A stretch of DNA of 5,605 nucleotides, from assembly GCA_047619225.1 (NCBI GenBank), contig JBLHJX010000329.1, positions 1 through 5,605 of the forward strand, in the 5' to 3' direction. This DNA comes from JABIFK01 sp047619225 (GTDB lineage: Bacteria > Latescibacterota > UBA2968). Within the stretch, counting starts at the first letter, position 1, and each line of letters starts with the position of its first letter. Shown in pieces: positions 4,653-5,605 of this stretch. Both the position numbers and the translations under genes were made by a program. Under the pieces are notes generated by a model. It did not search any database, was not told the DNA's origin, and saw only the letters and a list, made by a program, of their open reading frames with translations.

Positions 4653-5605
4653 ATGTCTGATATCCTGCTCAAAAATGGCCGCATTATCGACCCAGCCAAC
4701 AACCGCGACGAAATCGCTGACGTTCTCATACAAAACAACAAAATTGCTCAAATAGCCCCCCATATCACGGCAAGTGATGCCCAAACGATAGATGTAACGG
4801 GCAAACTGGTCACGCCCGGCCTCATTGACATGCATGTGCATTTGCGTGATCCAGGGTTTCCAGAAAAAGAAACCATACAATCAGGCTGTCAATCGGCGGC
4901 AGCAGGTGGGTTTACCTCTGTTGCCTGTTTGCCCAACACCAACCCAACCTTAGACAGCCCCGAGATTATCACATATATCCTCGACCGTGCAAAATCGGCA
5001 GACGCACGTGTGTATCCCATTGCCTGCGCCACCGAAAAAATGCAAGGGCAAAAACTGACAGACACAGACGCCTTGCTCAAAGCAGGTGCCGTTGGGTTCT
5101 CTGATGATGGACTGCCCATCGAATCTGAAACCCTCATGCGAAACTTGCTCGAACGCGCAGCCGCAAATGGATTTGCGGTATATCCCCACAGTGAAGTCTT
5201 TGAACTCACACGAGGGGGCCACATGCATGAAGGCCTCGTCTCACAAGAACTCGGCATCAAAGGCATGCCCGCTGAAGGCGAAGCGGCCATGAACGAACGC
5301 GATATCGAACTCGTTCGTCAAACCGGTGGCCGACTTCACATTCTTCACCTAAGTGTGAAACGCGCTGTCGAACTCGTTCGAAAAGCCAAACAAGACGGCC
5401 TGCCCGTGACTGCCGAAGCAAGCCCACACCACATTGCGCTCACCGACGAAGATGTACGAATTTACGGCACCGCCGGAAAAATGAGCCCCCCCTTACGCGC
5501 CAAAGAAGACCAAGAAGCCGTCATTAAAGGTTTGCAAGATGGCACCATAGATGCCTTGGCCACAGATCACGCCCCACACACCAACGAAGAAAAGTTGCGT
5601 GCATT
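4653..5605 (+). CDS. pyrC: Dihydroorotase, class I (partial, 3' end beyond the window)
   Basis: This is the first 317 codons of what should be a protein of about 425-430 residues. Dihydroorotase is a cytoplasmic zinc amidohydrolase that interconverts carbamoyl-aspartate and dihydroorotate, step three of pyrimidine synthesis. The metal and substrate residues of the class I type are visible: HVHLRDPG (H61, H63, R65), the PNTNP loop (N95), FSDDG with D152 as the bridging aspartate, PHSE (H179), LHILHLS (H232) and ATDHAPH (D305, H309). The LRDPG and ATDHAPH motifs favour dihydroorotase over allantoinase or hydantoinase. One known substrate-contact position differs: KMSPPLR has serine (S278) where Bacillus PyrC has asparagine. 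The ATG at 4653 gives the normal N-terminus (MSDILLKNGRIIDP); the only ribosome-binding candidate is a weak GTGAG five bases ahead. The gene follows the ECF ATPase by 71 bp and has its own candidate promoter. pyrB, the usual partner, is not upstream. Confidence 0.94.
   Translation, partial: MSDILLKNGRIIDPANNRDEIADVLIQNNKIAQIAPHITASDAQTIDVTGKLVTPGLIDMHVHLRDPGFPEKETIQSGCQSAAAGGFTSVACLPNTNPTLDSPEIITYILDRAKSADARVYPIACATEKMQGQKLTDTDALLKAGAVGFSDDGLPIESETLMRNLLERAAANGFAVYPHSEVFELTRGGHMHEGLVSQELGIKGMPAEGEAAMNERDIELVRQTGGRLHILHLSVKRAVELVRKAKQDGLPVTAEASPHHIALTDEDVRIYGTAGKMSPPLRAKEDQEAVIKGLQDGTIDALATDHAPHTNEEKLRA

Noticed and set aside
4650..5290. Minus-strand open frames opposite pyrC.
   Set aside because: The plus-strand dihydroorotase reading is continuous and carries all catalytic motifs, so the antisense frames are shadows.
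5305..5380. Repeated 13-mer TCGAACTCGTTCG (5305-5317 and 5368-5380) within pyrC.
   Set aside because: Both copies are in the same reading frame and encode ELVR in helices; shared codon choice explains the match.

Overview
This is chromosomal DNA from an uncultured or unfamiliar bacterium of moderate GC content. It shows good sigma70-type promoters (TTGACA-N17-TA...T) and Shine-Dalgarno sites on some genes but not others. I cannot name the species. The gene families, plus a short C-terminal remnant of a dockerin-like secreted protein, would fit lineages such as Latescibacterota or Poribacteria, but that is a weak inference from memory.

Layout: two divergent blocks lie on either side of an intergenic region at 2716-2889. 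The left block is on the minus strand. From a strong promoter at 2762-2790 it reads first an iron-containing alcohol dehydrogenase (TTG start at 2715), then, after a 113-bp gap holding a small heptamer array, a distant relative of the nickel-pincer lactate racemase LarA. Past the end of the LarA-like gene, at 15-131, is a start-less 38-residue coding fragment that looks like the tail of a lost dockerin/EF-hand-type protein. The right block is on the plus strand. It starts with a single-chain, two-domain ATPase of the energy-coupling factor (ECF) vitamin/metal importer type, followed by class I dihydroorotase (pyrC), which runs off the window end. pyrC has its own candidate promoter, whose -35 box contains the stop codon of the ATPase gene, and a perfect 15-bp palindrome overlaps it.

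How the genes may work together: the left pair looks like a small hydroxy-acid or alcohol utilisation unit. A LarA-type enzyme would change the stereochemistry of a 2-hydroxy acid, and an NAD(P)-linked metal dehydrogenase would oxidise or reduce that compound or a related one. The substrate cannot be read from the sequence. The right pair has no obvious shared pathway: the ECF ATPase lacks its EcfT and S partners here, and pyrC belongs to de novo pyrimidine synthesis but is not next to pyrB in this window.

Points most worth a second look are the missing H-loop histidine in the first half of the ECF ATPase, the LarA-like clade with an altered C-terminal active-site block, the palindrome at the pyrC promoter, the protein remnant at the left edge, the heptamer array, and a C-over-G excess on the plus strand. 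I did not find CRISPR arrays, transposases, tRNA or rRNA genes.
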